A DNA stretch of 64,000 nt from Rhodamnia argentea (lineage: Eukaryota > Streptophyta > Magnoliopsida > Myrtales > Myrtaceae). Position 1 is the stretch's first letter, and each line of letters opens with the position of its first letter. Shown piece after piece: positions 36,410 through 49,500 of this stretch. The stretch is taken from NCBI RefSeq assembly GCF_020921035.1, contig NC_063151.1, positions 21,954,934-22,018,933 on the forward strand. Reading direction: 5' to 3'. The notes under the pieces were generated by a model that ran no database searches, was not told the DNA's origin, and saw only the letters and a list, made by a program, of their open reading frames with translations. The translations under genes and the position numbers were made by a program.

Positions 36410-37101
36410 TAGCATCTAGGATTGCCTTCCAGAATCCTATCACGGGGCTCATTCTTATTCCTGAAGGGCTTCAAGTATAAGCAGCAAGCACGGACTTTCC
36501 AAAGTCTAAACCAGGATGAGATAATCAGATGCATAAATCTGTGTTCACAATCATATTTGAGACGGGCTTAATTTGTTACAAAAGTTTTTTTATTTTTATT
36601 TTCAGGGTTTTGGGTTCACGTGATTGGAGGTCATGCTGTCACTAGTCGGCCAAAGGATTCAACCTCTGACCAGAGGAGAAGGTAATCTGAGATTCGAATG
36701 TGTAATCCCTTTTCTGAAGTACGTAATTAGCCAAGTAACTCAACAAAGTCGATGGGTTAAATGCATTTCGAACGGAAGCAAAGTGACTCTTATTTCATCT
36801 GCTATTACCATAATTGCTCGCTCCCCAACGGCCAACGGGGGCGAGCTTCATCAAAGGCCGGTGGGGTCGACCTCGCCAACCCTCTCCTCTGGCTGATGGC
36901 CAGCGGCGACAGGCTGGAGGAAGAAGGAAGGAAAAGAAAAGGAAATAGAAAGATAAAGGAAAAATAAAATGATAATCCGGAAAAATAGCCAGTTGAGTGT
37001 CCGAGGGTTGTTCCCCGATATATAGCCAGTTGATCATATGAGACAGCACCAAAGAATGCTTTTCTCATGCTAGATCTCATGCCTTTTAGGGTTATAACCA
37101 T

Positions 37102-38380
37102 GGGAGGACTATAAAAAAAGTCTTAAACCTATGGCAATTGTGTCAATCTAGTCATAAATCTCCTTTTTTTTACCAATTAAGTCATAAACCTTTTATAATT
37201 GGGTCAATTTAGTCCAATTGGCCAGCCGACACCGACATGGCTAACTTTTAATGATAGTTTAATATTTTTCAAATTTTTTGATTTTTTTGTAATTTTATTT
37301 TCTTTTTTCTTTATTTATTTATTTATTTATTTTCCATCTTCTTCCTCCAGCTGGTCGTCAACCATGGCAACCGACCAAAGATGGGGCTAACGGCGTTGAC
37401 CTCTCCAACCTCTCCTCTAGCCTCGACATCCGGGCCGGAGGAAGATGGAAAAAAAAGAGAAAGAAAAGAAAAAAAATAATTAAAATTTTGAAAATTATTG
37501 AAAAGTGTTCACATCAGCACCGACGAGGCCACGTCAGCATCGGCTAGGGGTGAACAAGTAGGACCGACCGAACCGAAAATCGCCCGATCCGATTCTCGGT
37601 TCTAGAAGGAAGAGGTCCGATTCTCATTCCTTAAAATTGGAATCGGTGGCCAGGTGATCCGATTCTCCGTTCCAATGGTATAGGACCGGACCAGACCGGA
37701 CCGGCCGATTTTAATTTTTTTAAAATAATCCTAAATCTTTAGAAACAAAGACCTCGCTCACATGAACGGCAATCGGTCGCATGATTAACGGGCCTAAATC
37801 GTCGAGGAGACATGGTGAAAAACACGGGTGGCGCTGGTTTAAAGGGACCAATGAGAAAGTTTTCTTTTTCCTCTTTCCCCAGTTTCCTCCTGTGAACGCG
37901 TTTCAATCACTCCAACACAAGCACAATAAAATGGCCAGAAAAGAGAGCATAACGCCATCTGTGAAGGCTGTGATGACATCCTCTGCGATGACATAGTGAA
38001 GAAGCCCACGTATCCTCGCCAGTCGCCACATGCACCTCCTTGAATCGAATCAGTGGTCCACCCAATCCCGCGAATTAACTAGAAAACGTGTCCCTGCCAT
38101 GTATTTTCATAAAATGGACCCGAAGTTGCTCCATTTGGCGTTCTTTCACCTCGATTATTGGACAATTTACTAATTTCATTGGACTGCCCGGAACCAAACC
38201 AGACTGGACGGTCCAGTGCTCGGTTCTGAAAATTGGGAACCGAGACCGACAGATCAAACAGAGAACCGCTCACCCGTAGCGCCAGCTGGCCAAATGAACT
38301 AGATTAGCATAAATGCAAAAGGTTTAGGACTCAGTTGGCACAATCACAATAAGTTTATGACTTTTTTTGGTAATCTTCCC
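37102..38380. mobile_element. Mutator-like non-autonomous element with a nested insertion (1279 bp)
   Basis: The left end GGGAGGACTATAAAAAAAG pairs with the right end (reverse complement GGGAAGATTACCAAAAAAAG), and similarity continues for tens of bases. It is the same end family as 44711-45356. I could not find a clear target duplication. Most of the interior is a second element at 37548-38275. Confidence 0.65.
37548..38275. mobile_element. Nested element with GGGTGA termini (728 bp)
   Basis: It begins GGGTGAACAAG and ends, on the reverse complement, GGGTGAGCGGTTC. Subterminal regions are rich in CGGTTC/GACCGG words. Similar words occur around 52300-52670. No transposase is seen. Confidence 0.45.
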
Positions 38381-41236
38381 AGTAGCACACAAGCTAGTCT
38401 TATATATGGAGACGACAAGGCATCGGAGAGAAGAACAAGCCAAGTATCTGAACATCCTCAGGAGCTCACAAAAGAACATCCTGATATCTTTAATTTGATG
38501 AGAAGCATCAAAGAGAAGCTCTGCATTCTGCAATGTCTCTATTAACAAATTCTCATCCTTTCCCTCTCGTACTTCCAATTGGTTGGTGGGGCTGTGATTG
38601 GGTTAGTCAATGGAACTACAAATCCGTTACTTAATCTGAAATGCTTTTGGGAGATAAACGAATTCGACATGTCAATGTGTTTGGATCATGTAGCTGCATT
38701 AGACTTCCTTCTTTCTCCCATTTCTCATAAACTTGATAAACTTCCCAACATAGTCGAAGGAAGAACTAAGCCAAGACACCCTCTTTTAAACTCCTGGTCC
38801 TTGCAAGTATAGGGACGCGAGACCGCTGAACTAATTAAAATCCCGGTGGAAATCCAAGAACAAGAATAGTATGATAGATACACCCAATACTTGGCATTGA
38901 CAGAAGACATGAATTGAATTGAAAAAGAAGTAAGTCATAGGAAAAAGACGTGGTATCAGTGTTGTCCTATATGTGCAAATAAAAATCGGGCAAACTTTTT
39001 TACTAGTAGAGCATAAACCTAAAAGAATTGAAAAAAGGCCCATTCAGGAACAAGAAAATGACATCGTGATTTCGATGAGCCCAGGTACTAATTACGTGAC
39101 CTTGACTATCAACTAAGGATTGGTTGAAATCTCACCGGGGTCAATCAAGCGAGTTTACGATCCAGTTTCAGGGGGACATAATGTACTTGACGTGCCCTGG
39201 ATCTTCTGCCGAGAATTGGCTTAAGGTTTGTCACTTCACGTCTTTCTTCAGCACATGTTTAGAACAGTATTCAATTTATGCAATCAGGCATTTCCCTATT
39301 TCCCTCCCATATGACACCAATATGATGGGGCAATCACGCATCAATATTGAGTACCACACGAGTATAACAAAGATGAGAATGCTGCATTATGTGGATACTC
39401 GAGAAAAAATTGTAATTAGAGAAGCCCATTCATACAAATGCCATGGCGACCTCAGACTGTTCCGAGTGAGAATATGCAACTTTAAAATGGACATGCAGAT
39501 CAAAAGGAGTAAGGAAGATCTTAACACGCATGGAATGAGGATACAAGACAAAAAATTAGCATTGACTTCTCTTACATAGAGCACAATGACGTAGGAGGGT
39601 TCATGTAGCCAACTCCACTTCATAGTACAAGCATTGGTGGGGATGGTTGTTTTGTTGTTCATTTGAACAGGAAATCTTGCTGGATTTATGGAGCGAAAAG
39701 GATATGCTTCTACTCATACAGCCAGTGGTATCATCATAGAAGTGATTCTAGAGCAGACCTGACTACAGCCGGAAAAGGCATAGTGGTTTTTGTACAAAGA
39801 TCCCAAACTGTGGATATATCATCAAGCACAGTGAGACAATTGAATAGCCTCGGACACATCCTTTTGGATCGCAGTAGTATAAAAACCAGTACACAATTCG
39901 GAAACTCAAGACACAACAAGATCATTTTTCCTTGATTCATAACACGGACAAAGCCCAGCATTTCCAAGATTTAACGTTATCATGCTATTATTGAGAGAAT
40001 GTGAAGTCGTCGCCATTCCAATGCGGACCCCAATCGAGCGCCTGCAAGCCGAAAAGTTAAAGCATGAAGAGGGAATGCAGAAGTTCAGAAAACAGCTCTT
40101 TCCTATTTTCTCTCCATAAGATAGTGCAAGCTCATAGCAACAGAGGAATGAGCAGAAACTTTGGCTTTTCTCTAAGCCACGGGTGCAAAAAAATATAGAT
40201 GGAGGAGTGCGTCCTTGAACTTGACACTCCTGCCAGCATGTACCTTGCATTGGTTACCTATAGGTAAACCAAAATAAAAGCAACTCACTCTTTACCAAAC
40301 AAGATATTTTTCCCTCCTTATGCTTCTTCAATGGCATGAACTCCACAGTGGCATGAACATGCTTAATGCTTAAGGTAGAACCTTTGACTTGTCGAAGAAC
40401 TCGACTGTCTGATAGATCAAGAAGGAGAATGCAAAGGTAAATGACAAAAGTGTTTTCATTCCCGTTACAAAAACAGACTGCAGTTCCGTATTTTAATAAA
40501 CCAGTACTGACATCTCAACAAAGTTAAAAGATCATAAAGCATCTACAATACTCATGTCACAAGAAATTATGGGAAGGCGACACACACTCCACCCACCCCA
40601 ATCTTCATCAGTTTCCGGAGCTTGAAAAAATTCCCAGCATTTGGGTTAGATGCAGAAAATATTTAGAGGAAAACATTCATATCACATAGTTTATTTGTGT
40701 TATCTGGAGGAAAGATGATTGTAGATGCGGAATTCCTCGGCTGGAGAAAGATACCAGAACTTCCTGTGTCGTGCAGAGGACAAGCCAGTAGAAGCATGGA
40801 TAAAACTATTCAGGCATACAAGAAAACTATAGACAGATCATGACAGTAAAATATGCTTCCAAGCAATTTACCCTAGCGATATAGGCTATAGACTGACATT
40901 GCTCATCATAACGACTAATGAGGAGTCGTGGGGAAGAAAAATTCATGTTACCTGAACAGAGAGAGAACACCAGTCAAATGATGGGTGACTGGTGACAGAG
41001 CTCGTATGCTTGACCAGATTCGATTCCTGAATATTCGATAGAAACATTATTCTCTCGCAAGGCAGCGCCATATAGGGAGATACGGTTACGTTCAACTTCA
41101 TTCCTAGTTTGTATCTATTCTCCTTGCGATGTGATATAGCTTGCTCAGATAAAAGATTTAACCTTGAGGACCGATCCATATGTTTGGAACCTCCAATTCC
41201 ACTTACATGATGAATCTTGCTGAGCTGTCAGAACAG
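38381..41236. other. Intergenic, 3' of the PPR gene
   Basis: I find no supported gene here. Open frames at 39124-39579 and 39906-40250 have no family likeness and no repeat support. The stretch nearest 41236 is probably 3' UTR of the PPR gene. Confidence 0.45.
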
Positions 41237-42556
41237 TTAGCGAGCGACCATTGGTTTCACCTTCATCACCTGCCTAAGCCTTTTCTCTATATCATCTTGA
41301 ATCTTTCTATGCAGTTTATCATCTATCAGACCACTTGCCCCTGAAGAGTTGAGCGCATCACAAACTAATTTATATGTATACTCCCTTGGAACCGAACCTC
41401 CATCAACCAACTCAATGAGGAAACTGCACGCATCAATCACTCTTCCTGCTTCGCATAAAGCATGAATGATAGGAGTGTACGAGCTCGAAGTGGGTATGCC
41501 ATGATTCATGCTTTGCATCTTCCTCAACATCTCAATAGCTCTGTCAATCTCATTAACAGCACTGTAGTATCTAATAATAGAATTATATGTGACTCGGTTT
41601 GGGACACAACCTCTTTTATTCATGTCATCGAAAAGTTCTAATGCCCTCCCGATCCGATTCGTTTTGCAGCACCCGTCAATCAAACAGTTATACGTGATCA
41701 CATCCGGAGCAAAACCCTTGAAAAGCATATGACGAAACAAGTGGTTCGCCTCCCACAGCCTCCTCCGAATGGCCTTCCTGCATCCAGTTTGCATACTATA
41801 CTTACAGTATGAACCAATCATTATCGTATACGTATAAGTATCAGGGGGGCACCTGAACCCCGGTAATTCCATCTGCTCCAACAAGAACTTAGCCTTCTTG
41901 AAATTTCCTACTCTACAAAGCGCAAGGAGAATGGTATTATACGCATAAACATCTGGCTTGCAATGAAGCTGCTTCATCCTATAAAATGCGGCCATCGCCT
42001 CCTTAATAAAGCCCTCTTCTCCTAGGACTTTCATCAAACAGGTGATGGTGGGAGTAGTGACAAGCTCATTACCTCTCTTATCCATCGTCTTAAGAAACTC
42101 CCACAGATCCTTCAACCTATGCCCTCTAGCCAAAACAATACCCATCTCTCTACAAGTCATCTCATTGTGCACGAAGCCGAAATGGGACTCGACCCAGTAG
42201 TAGAACTCGAGGGCTTTGTCCAATCCAAGCTCGACCCTTTGGGGGTCTCTGTGAGCTGCGGGACCAAGAACGAGCGCATTCTCGCGGAGCTTCCGGGACT
42301 CGCGCCTCAGATTGCGCTGCCTCAGAGGCGCTCGGTGACGGAAGGTCTTTTGGCGACCGATGGAGCGAGAGGACTGGAACAAGCATCTGGGTATGGACCG
42401 CAACACTTGGGAGACTGATTCGGTGTCCCAAGGAGGTGAGTTGGGCGTGGCGGAAGAAGCCAACTTTGCGTCGAACTCGCGGTTTTGAATGATAACGGCG
42501 AGGACTTGGTTGACGACGGAGACGTAGCTGCGGATCAGAGGTCTCGGGGAGATCAT
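41237..42556 (-). CDS. PPR protein, At1g77405-like (439 aa)
   Basis: Pentatricopeptide-repeat proteins bind RNA in mitochondria or chloroplasts. The intronless frame runs to a stop at 41237. P-type repeats begin around the motif PDVYAYNTILLALC and continue through PDTYTYTIMIGSYC, PDVITYNCLIDGC, PNRVTYNSIIRYY and SSSYTPIIHALC. An unusual insert with CRKAIRRRLWEANHL sits between repeats, as I remember for At1g77405. I chose the ATG at 42556 because MISPRPLIRSYVSVVNQ matches the remembered start of that family. The frame stays open to an earlier ATG at 42760 (507 aa), but those 68 codons look unrelated. The N-terminal half is basic. Subcellular target not proven. Confidence 0.9.
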   Translation of the reverse strand: MISPRPLIRSYVSVVNQVLAVIIQNREFDAKLASSATPNSPPWDTESVSQVLRSIPRCLFQSSRSIGRQKTFRHRAPLRQRNLRRESRKLRENALVLGPAAHRDPQRVELGLDKALEFYYWVESHFGFVHNEMTCREMGIVLARGHRLKDLWEFLKTMDKRGNELVTTPTITCLMKVLGEEGFIKEAMAAFYRMKQLHCKPDVYAYNTILLALCRVGNFKKAKFLLEQMELPGFRCPPDTYTYTIMIGSYCKYSMQTGCRKAIRRRLWEANHLFRHMLFKGFAPDVITYNCLIDGCCKTNRIGRALELFDDMNKRGCVPNRVTYNSIIRYYSAVNEIDRAIEMLRKMQSMNHGIPTSSSYTPIIHALCEAGRVIDACSFLIELVDGGSVPREYTYKLVCDALNSSGASGLIDDKLHRKIQDDIEKRLRQVMKVKPMVAR

Positions 42557-42760
42557 GCTCTGGAGCAGCACAGACTTTTGTGCTCTGTTCAACTCCCATA
42601 TAACGTTCAAATGTCCGGACCAGAGGGACCCGTCACGTCGGATTGAGAATTTCTTCATAATATTTCCGAATTCAGCAATTGGGATTGAAGCTCGAGCATT
42701 CAGATCATACATTTGATTCTCAATTTGTCTCATCGTTTCAGTTTCAATGTAATTAAACAT

Positions 42761-43558
42761 TGTTCGATTTGAAAAATCGCAAATTTACTTCAGATTTCTT
42801 AAGAGACTGCCTTATTATTTTGGAAAAATGCGACGGAAGTTCGGGAACATAAAAATGTCAAACTTTAATGACAAAGAGAAATAACATGAACAAGCAAGTC
42901 AAGCTACAGTTCCCACGAAATATGTGCTGCCACCGCCCTCTAGATATGATGCGCTTGTAATTTTCCACCGTCGGATTGAAATGCGTAACAAATCTCCACC
43001 ATTCGAAAAAAAAAAAGTTAAATTAGCAAAATAAAAATATCATTCACTTTAGAAAATTCAGAACTGCTTAGGATACCGATTTATCTAAATAAGGATGTGG
43101 TAGTCGTGTTTAACATGATATGAGAATTAGAAAGAGAAGTGAATCGGAAGAAGAAGGGGAGATGGATTCGATGCAGCAAGAAAGTTAAGGCGGATGCGCA
43201 TTGATTGATGAAAGATAATTCATAGAGTTTCGATAGTGTCGGACTTTGAAAAGTTCAATCGGAGTTCGATCAAACAACATATTTCACAACGACAATGTAA
43301 TTACGATCAAGCTTCAAACGTGGAAGTTCACATTCAGCTTTAATCTGTTCTAATACAACACATACAAAGATCCCAAGACCAATCTTGTGCAGGTTGTCTA
43401 TCCTCTGCTAACTCTAACCCAACGTATACGTTCTTTCCCTAATCGCTCACTTTCTAATCACAAAACGAAGCCACAGCAATCCCCTTTTGCCACGTTGTGG
43501 GCGTAACTCTGGCGTGCTCGTGTGTCGATTTGGTGGACGTTGTGGATCGATCTCTGCT
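42761..43558. other. Intergenic between PPR and DUF688-like genes
   Basis: AT-rich with no gene or repeat I recognise. It should hold the PPR promoter and the 3' UTR of the next gene. The minus-strand frame 43458-43685 overlaps the end of that gene out of frame. Confidence 0.4.
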
Positions 43559-44155
43559 TCAAAAGAGCCCGAACCCCGCCCACTCTGGATCGCCCATGCA
43601 CCGAGGTGATGACTGGTGAGACCTCATGTACGAAGAAAATGACAGTCTCGGCGACGACTCGACGGACCGATAGGCTGACGAGCACGGCGAGAGCGACCGC
43701 CGGGTCGAAACAGAAAACCGGGACAGTGTCTCGAGATCAGAAGTACAGTCGGGCTCGGGCTCGGGCCCGGTCCTGCGGGCCCTCCTCCCCTTGCTCTCCT
43801 TCAGTTTGGAGAGAGGCCCGGCGGGGAAGCATCCCGGCCCGGAGGAGACGCGTTCGGGCTGGCCCAGCATGGGCGGGCCGAGCCTCCACCGCTCGGAGCG
43901 GGTGCGAGGAGCCGACCGGAAGGACCCGGCCCGCAGCTCCAGCGGCGGGAGGAACTGGAGGGAGGGCCCGGCGGGCGGCGGCTTGAGCTTCGGCGGGGGC
44001 AGATGTTGGTCCCGCCGGGGAGATTCCGCCCCCTGCAGCAGAGGCTGCGGGGGCAGCTGCCGGTGGCGGTGGTGCTGGTGCTTGGGGACACCGGGACGGA
44101 TCTCCCACTTGAATGGGACGGCTCCTGGTTTCTTGAAGGAATCGTCAATGGCCAT
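43559..44155 (-). CDS. DUF688-like proline/serine-rich protein (198 aa)
   Basis: The protein begins MAIDDSFKKPGAVPFKWEI and continues RPGVPK. This short motif marks plant DUF688 and related proteins of unknown function. The middle is rich in Pro, His and Arg, with PPPLELRAGSFRS-like segments. The C-terminal third is Ser-rich (SRFSVSTRRSLSPC), ending GDPEWAGFGLF. No signal peptide or membrane helix is visible, so it is probably an intracellular, largely disordered protein. Intronless and very GC-rich, unlike its AT-rich surroundings, which explains the long open frames on the other frames and strand. From memory, Arabidopsis has a proline-rich protein (At1g77400/At1g21695) beside the PPR homologue, which supports this as a real gene. 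Confidence 0.8.
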   Translation of the reverse strand: MAIDDSFKKPGAVPFKWEIRPGVPKHQHHRHRQLPPQPLLQGAESPRRDQHLPPPKLKPPPAGPSLQFLPPLELRAGSFRSAPRTRSERWRLGPPMLGQPERVSSGPGCFPAGPLSKLKESKGRRARRTGPEPEPDCTSDLETLSRFSVSTRRSLSPCSSAYRSVESSPRLSFSSYMRSHQSSPRCMGDPEWAGFGLF

Positions 44156-44710
44156 CTTCCTTAACCGCTGCTACAACTGTACTATGAACGAAACGAGTCT
44201 GTCCGAAGGAAGGAAGTGGGGATGCGGGCGTTATAAGGAGGTGAGGGAAGCGGAAATTTCAAGAGTTGAGTCAGGCGAGATTAAAGGCATTGAGTGTGGG
44301 ATTAATTGGTAGGGCCATTTTGGTCCTTTGATTTAGCCAGGGACATCAATTTTAAAAAAAAAAAAACCAATTTTTTTTTTCTCCATGTGAAGCCAAAATT
44401 GAAGCTTGAATTTTAACATGGGGACATGATTTGTTTTTTTTTTTCCAAGCTCCTGACAAAAAATTCAAAGAAATCCGGCACCATCCCACCACTACAAACT
44501 TCCCTCCGTCGCTACTGTAATTACTGAATGTTCTGAAATTCAAACAGAGGAGAGGGTCACGGTCAAACCAATCTACATTTGCGCTCCTGATTGATCACGG
44601 AACTCTTGCAATCCGCCGACACTGATGTCGCGAGCAGACCCTACTCGTTCCCCGCAACGTCCAAAACTAGAAATTTTTTCAGAGTTAGTGTTAAAGTTTA
44701 CGCAATTTGC

Positions 44711-45356
44711 TGGAAAGGTACTCCAAAAATCCTAAACATATTGCATTGGTATTAATTTAATCATGAATCTCTTGATTGGATCAATTTAATCGTAATCTTT
44801 TTTGAAATGGTACCAATTCGGTCTATCTTGCCAATTTAGATCCGAAATAATTGACGTGGATATCAAGTGCTCTACGTGGCACGGCCAGCACCGACGTGAA
44901 CATTTCTTTATTTGTTCTTTTTTCCCTTCCCCTTTTTCTTTTTGCCGAGATCATAGTCCATGTACCTCGCCGAACATGGCCAAGGGTCGGCCTTGCTTGG
45001 GAGCCGGAGAGGCCCCCTCACTAGATCCGGCAAGGTCGACCCTCGCCCAAGCCAAGGTAGCCTCACTAGGTCTTGCGAGGGTGAGGCTCGACGAGGTTGA
45101 CCCTCGCCCGGGCTAGAGCACCTTGTCGGCAAAAGAATAAATCAAAAAATTTGCAAAAAAAAAAAATTGCTCGGGTAGCGTCGATCATGACTCATAGCAC
45201 GGCCAGCATTCATGTCAATCATTCTTGACCTAAATTGATCGTGTGAATTGAATCGATATCAATATAAAAGATTTTAGACTAACTTGATCAAATTAAAATG
45301 TTTAAAACTGAATTAGTACCAATGCATTAGGTTTATGACTCTTTTGATACTTTTCC
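44711..45356. mobile_element. Mutator-like MITE with 9-bp target duplication (646 bp)
   Basis: Left end TGGAAAGGTACTCCAAAAAT pairs with the right end (reverse complement GGAAAAGTATCAAAAGAG), both followed by a shared GCATTGGTA. Flanks GCAATTTGC (44702-44710) and GTAATTTGC (45357-45365) match 8/9. The middle (about 44960-45120) is GC-rich with repeated CTCGCC/GGCGAG words. It carries no recognisable gene. Confidence 0.75.
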
Positions 45357-45365
45357 GTAATTTGC

Positions 45366-46520
45366 AATTATCAAAATACTTCTCTTCAAAAGAAGCCGAT
45401 GTTGGTCGTTGGGTTGACAAACAGATGATGCCTCACGAGTTCATAAAGTTTTACCACGTAAACCTACGAGATATACCAGCAATCGAATTGAATCCTATTT
45501 ATATTTATCAATCTATGTGACAATTATACATACACTAGTTCTTTTGTTTTGTGTTGATTACACAAGTTCTTTTTTTTTTTTTTATAGCCAAATTAGTTGC
45601 TTATGATATTTGAAAGCAAAATCTCTCCGGGCTAGAGCTAAAGCAAAAGCAAAATCTCCCCGTCGTTTCAAATTCGAGCTCAATTCATCGAAAACTCTAG
45701 CTCCTCTAATTCAAATCGAACCTCAGGGCATCAACAAAATCAGTAGCAATTATGCAGATTCTTCTCACATTCAAATGTGACCATGATTGAAGCTGGTGGT
45801 GGGGGGTTGTGTTGCACACTAGGATGGACATATGATGATGATTAAGTTGACATGACCGCAACACTATGATGAGATGAATTGTTTCATTTCAGAAGAAAGT
45901 ATGTAGATTGCTCCTTTTCACAACTCAGGAATGACAGATCTGATTATAGCTCCAGCATGCCCACAGCCAAAGCTTTGTTTCCACCAAATCTATCAAAAGC
46001 AACCATATATATGTATGCATGTCCTCTTTTGTCTCGTTGTACACTAAAAAACAAAGCTACACAAGAGCTCGCACATTAATTTAATCGACTGTTGTTAAAG
46101 CAGTACATAATAAGTGCAAGCAAACAAGATTGCTCATCCTAAATAACATTGGTCCTGATGCCTCTGTCCATCTCGGGCCTCCAAAGTAGAAATTAGGAAG
46201 AATAAGCTCTCATTTAACCCAAGAACAAAAATAAGAACAAGCCCTAAATACTCTCAGGCACATTTAGCCAACACTCAAACCACAAATGTATCAATAATTA
46301 GACCTTTGTATCAGCTAAGGAGGCAAGTTCTGGCAGGCCAATAGTGATTAAGGAGGATGTGTTGCAAAAGACAACGACAAAGGAGGCAACTCGAAACTCC
46401 CTCATCAGCAACGTAGCAGAGCATCGGATCTAATAATTATACTCTTTTAGAGACTTAGTTTCCAATGTCTCCCTAGACTATTATTACAAACTTTCTCTGG
46501 ATCCGAAGCTTTCAGGTCCC
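45366..46520. other. Intergenic, 3' of RFC4
   Basis: No gene recognised. AT-rich sequence; the part near 46520 is probably RFC4 3' UTR. Confidence 0.45.
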
Positions 46521-49500
46521 TCAAGTCTCATAAGAGAATTCTTGGGGCATGTTACACAGAGCTCGCATGGTGTTGCTAGCCACATCCAAAAGCTGCAAGT
46601 ACTCATCCGCGCCGTCAACAAGACACTGAACAAGAAAAGAGCCAACCCTTACTTATACGTACCTAAATTGTCTAACAGCATAATTTCTTCGAACATGATC
46701 AACTCTCAATGCACTTCAGCAGGCAGCATCCAACTAAAATATTTTTGTTAGGGCTCAACATATTTGTAGTAATTATGCTTTCACGAAACATAAAGTTTAC
46801 ATGCATTTATGTACATTTGGATACACACATTCTGAAAGGCCTGTATATGAAGTAATTATTCCTAAAACGTGCAATATATCTTATACGGTGTGACTCCTCA
46901 TATAAACAAGTCGGTGTTCACATTGTGACAAACAAGTATGATCGACAAAACATGAGAACACAATTCGCTAGCCTCAAATGATATCCAATAATCTCTTGAA
47001 CATTGCTATAACTACAACAAGGCCTGGAAGAACTAGTTACTGTTGCAGCACAATCTGACAGAATTCTGTACTTGTTCAGAGCATCGAAATGAGATCATAA
47101 GCAATAAGTGAATCATAGCACAATTAGCCAAGTGGGGATAGAAAAAAGGAAAATACAAGTACTTAATATCCTTACCAGCTGTAAACACAAGGTGAATATT
47201 GTTTTAGCGTCAAGGTCATATCATGATCAACCATTACTCAGATTAATCATATATTCAGTTAGAAGTCGCACCAAATTTAATGTAAAAATATTGAACAGTT
47301 CACATAAGTTCATCATAGGCAGCTAACCTTATCAGCTTCACCCAATCTTTTGCATATCCTAGCCTTCTGTTCGTCTGAAATATCGTCTGCTTCGACAACC
47401 ACCTCAAATAACTAGAATAAGAGAAAGTTTTAGCTTAATGTAAGTCCATAAGTTCACATTAGAAAGGACACGTGCCAAAATATAGCACACTATACCTGAG
47501 AAAGCATCTGGGAGACTGGATATCCCTCTGCGATGGCATTATTGACCTCCTTGTTTGCCAAGTCAAAGTTGCCACTCTTACATGCTGCAAGAAGTGCCCC
47601 AACAACCTCCTGTGGGATTACCTGATGAATTAAGATGTAGGAATCATATGCAAGTTATTCTGAGATGGATAAAGGAAAGGGAAAGGATACAAAGATAATA
47701 AATGTCAAAAGAATAAAAATAAAAAGGTAACAGTTAGAAAGTGCTCTCCTTCAGCTGAAACCAATCTGGTTCTCACACTCGAATTCGCACGAAAAAGGCT
47801 ATTATGACCTCCAAAAGGAAAACGAAGGGGAAAATGACAACTTCCTAGCAAAGGATGGCCGCTATATTGTCCAAGATTTTAAGTTCCATTTAAAAAGGAA
47901 ATATTTTGAATTGAGATCCAGATTGTAGGGCGATACGATTCTAAGATCCAGATAGCATAGAAATATCCTGAATGCTACAGAATTGGTCCCAAGTTGGATT
48001 GAGGAGGAAAAGTAGGATTATCCTATTATGCAGGATTCTGTTCAACAGGCTAAAGATCCTTTGCCTTGAACTCAGGCCTCTTCCAACCACATAATAAAAT
48101 CGGACCAAATACTCAAAGCCAAGATCCTTTGTATTCTTCAAACAATAACTACAGTCCATTTGACCAATTAGGATGAAGAAACTGCAGCTACCATGCATAC
48201 TTTTTGGGGACAAAACTATTTGGGAGCATGGTTCACAAAAAACTCAAACAAACAAATTACATGGCTTACTCATTTGAAGAACATATATCTTATTTTTCAT
48301 ATTAAAATCATAACACTTCTTTTCATGTTTAAAGACAGCACCTTATCGGCATCCAATTATTCAGTTCAATATTACCTTAGTTTTGATAGTAGCATGCTAT
48401 TGGGATACATACATGAAAGGATAATCAATGACCAGGAATAGAGAAAGTAAAATCTGAAATAACTACCCCAGAAACACTTATTAGATCCTTTGAAGTAATT
48501 GATGATCCAAATAATCGAGCAGCTCCCTGCAAAGCTCAAAAATAGTAGCTTAGTTTACTGAGATTTAAAATACTCGGGGAGGGAAGGGAGTCTACACATC
48601 ACACAAAATATTACAATTTTAACAGTAACACTAGATTTCGACCCAAAAAAAAAAAAAAGACAGTAAGACTAGATTTAACATTTCAAAGTAACACCATAAA
48701 GATACAATTAAAACAAGACAAATTGGATGGATAGCACTGCATGAAATGTTTGATCCTATTCTTCTTGTGAAGTTACTAGCTGACTTCTTCATAATAATTT
48801 CTCCCATGGTAAAAGTTTTATGGCATCGATGTTAAGTGTCTAAGCAATTCAAGATGCCCTCCTGTTGCTATATCGATTTCTTGGTTGTTGGCAACATTGA
48901 GATGCCCTCAATTCAACGAAACGAAAGACCAATCCATACATATAGAAAGGTTTCTAAGTATAAAAACTGAACCACCAGAAAACTTATCAACCATGTGCTG
49001 AAACAATCAAATTGATAAAAAGCAGATTCAATGATCCAAAATCTATTCCTTGCAAGAGAAGGTGCACACAAGTCAAATACATCAGTGTCCCTTTCAAGGA
49101 TCAATTCAAGTCGCAATCAGCATCCAGCCAGGTAATTATTACCAAATTTCAAAGCAAGGACTCCCTCTGGTAGAAGAACGTCAACCTTGGCTAATGTTGT
49201 AAAGTCCTCTGGTGATATTTATGTAGCGCTGATCAACTAAAGATTTAGCAGATTAGATGTACCAACAGCAGGAGGGAGAGTTGGAAAGTATCAGGCTACA
49301 TGAACCTTCCCCCGATTACTAAGAAAAAATCTTCTGCTATATATTGAAGACTCCAATTCAGGACAAAATCCGCTCACCGCCGACCCCCACCCCAAAATAA
49401 AATAAAATAAAAAGATAAAATCAGAAAATACAAAACAAAAAGAAATCAAATTTGCAGCTTTCATTACGCGAAACAGCAACCGTCAAAGGTTTACAGTGTT

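Noticed and set aside
42557..42760. 68-codon N-terminal extension of the PPR protein
   Set aside because: Open and in frame, but it does not look like the family start; the Met at 42556 does. Kept only as an alternative.
43522..44312. Several open frames of 100-170 codons on both strands
   Set aside because: GC-rich shadows of the DUF688-like gene. Only the minus frame 43559-44155 has the GAVPFKWEIRPG motif.
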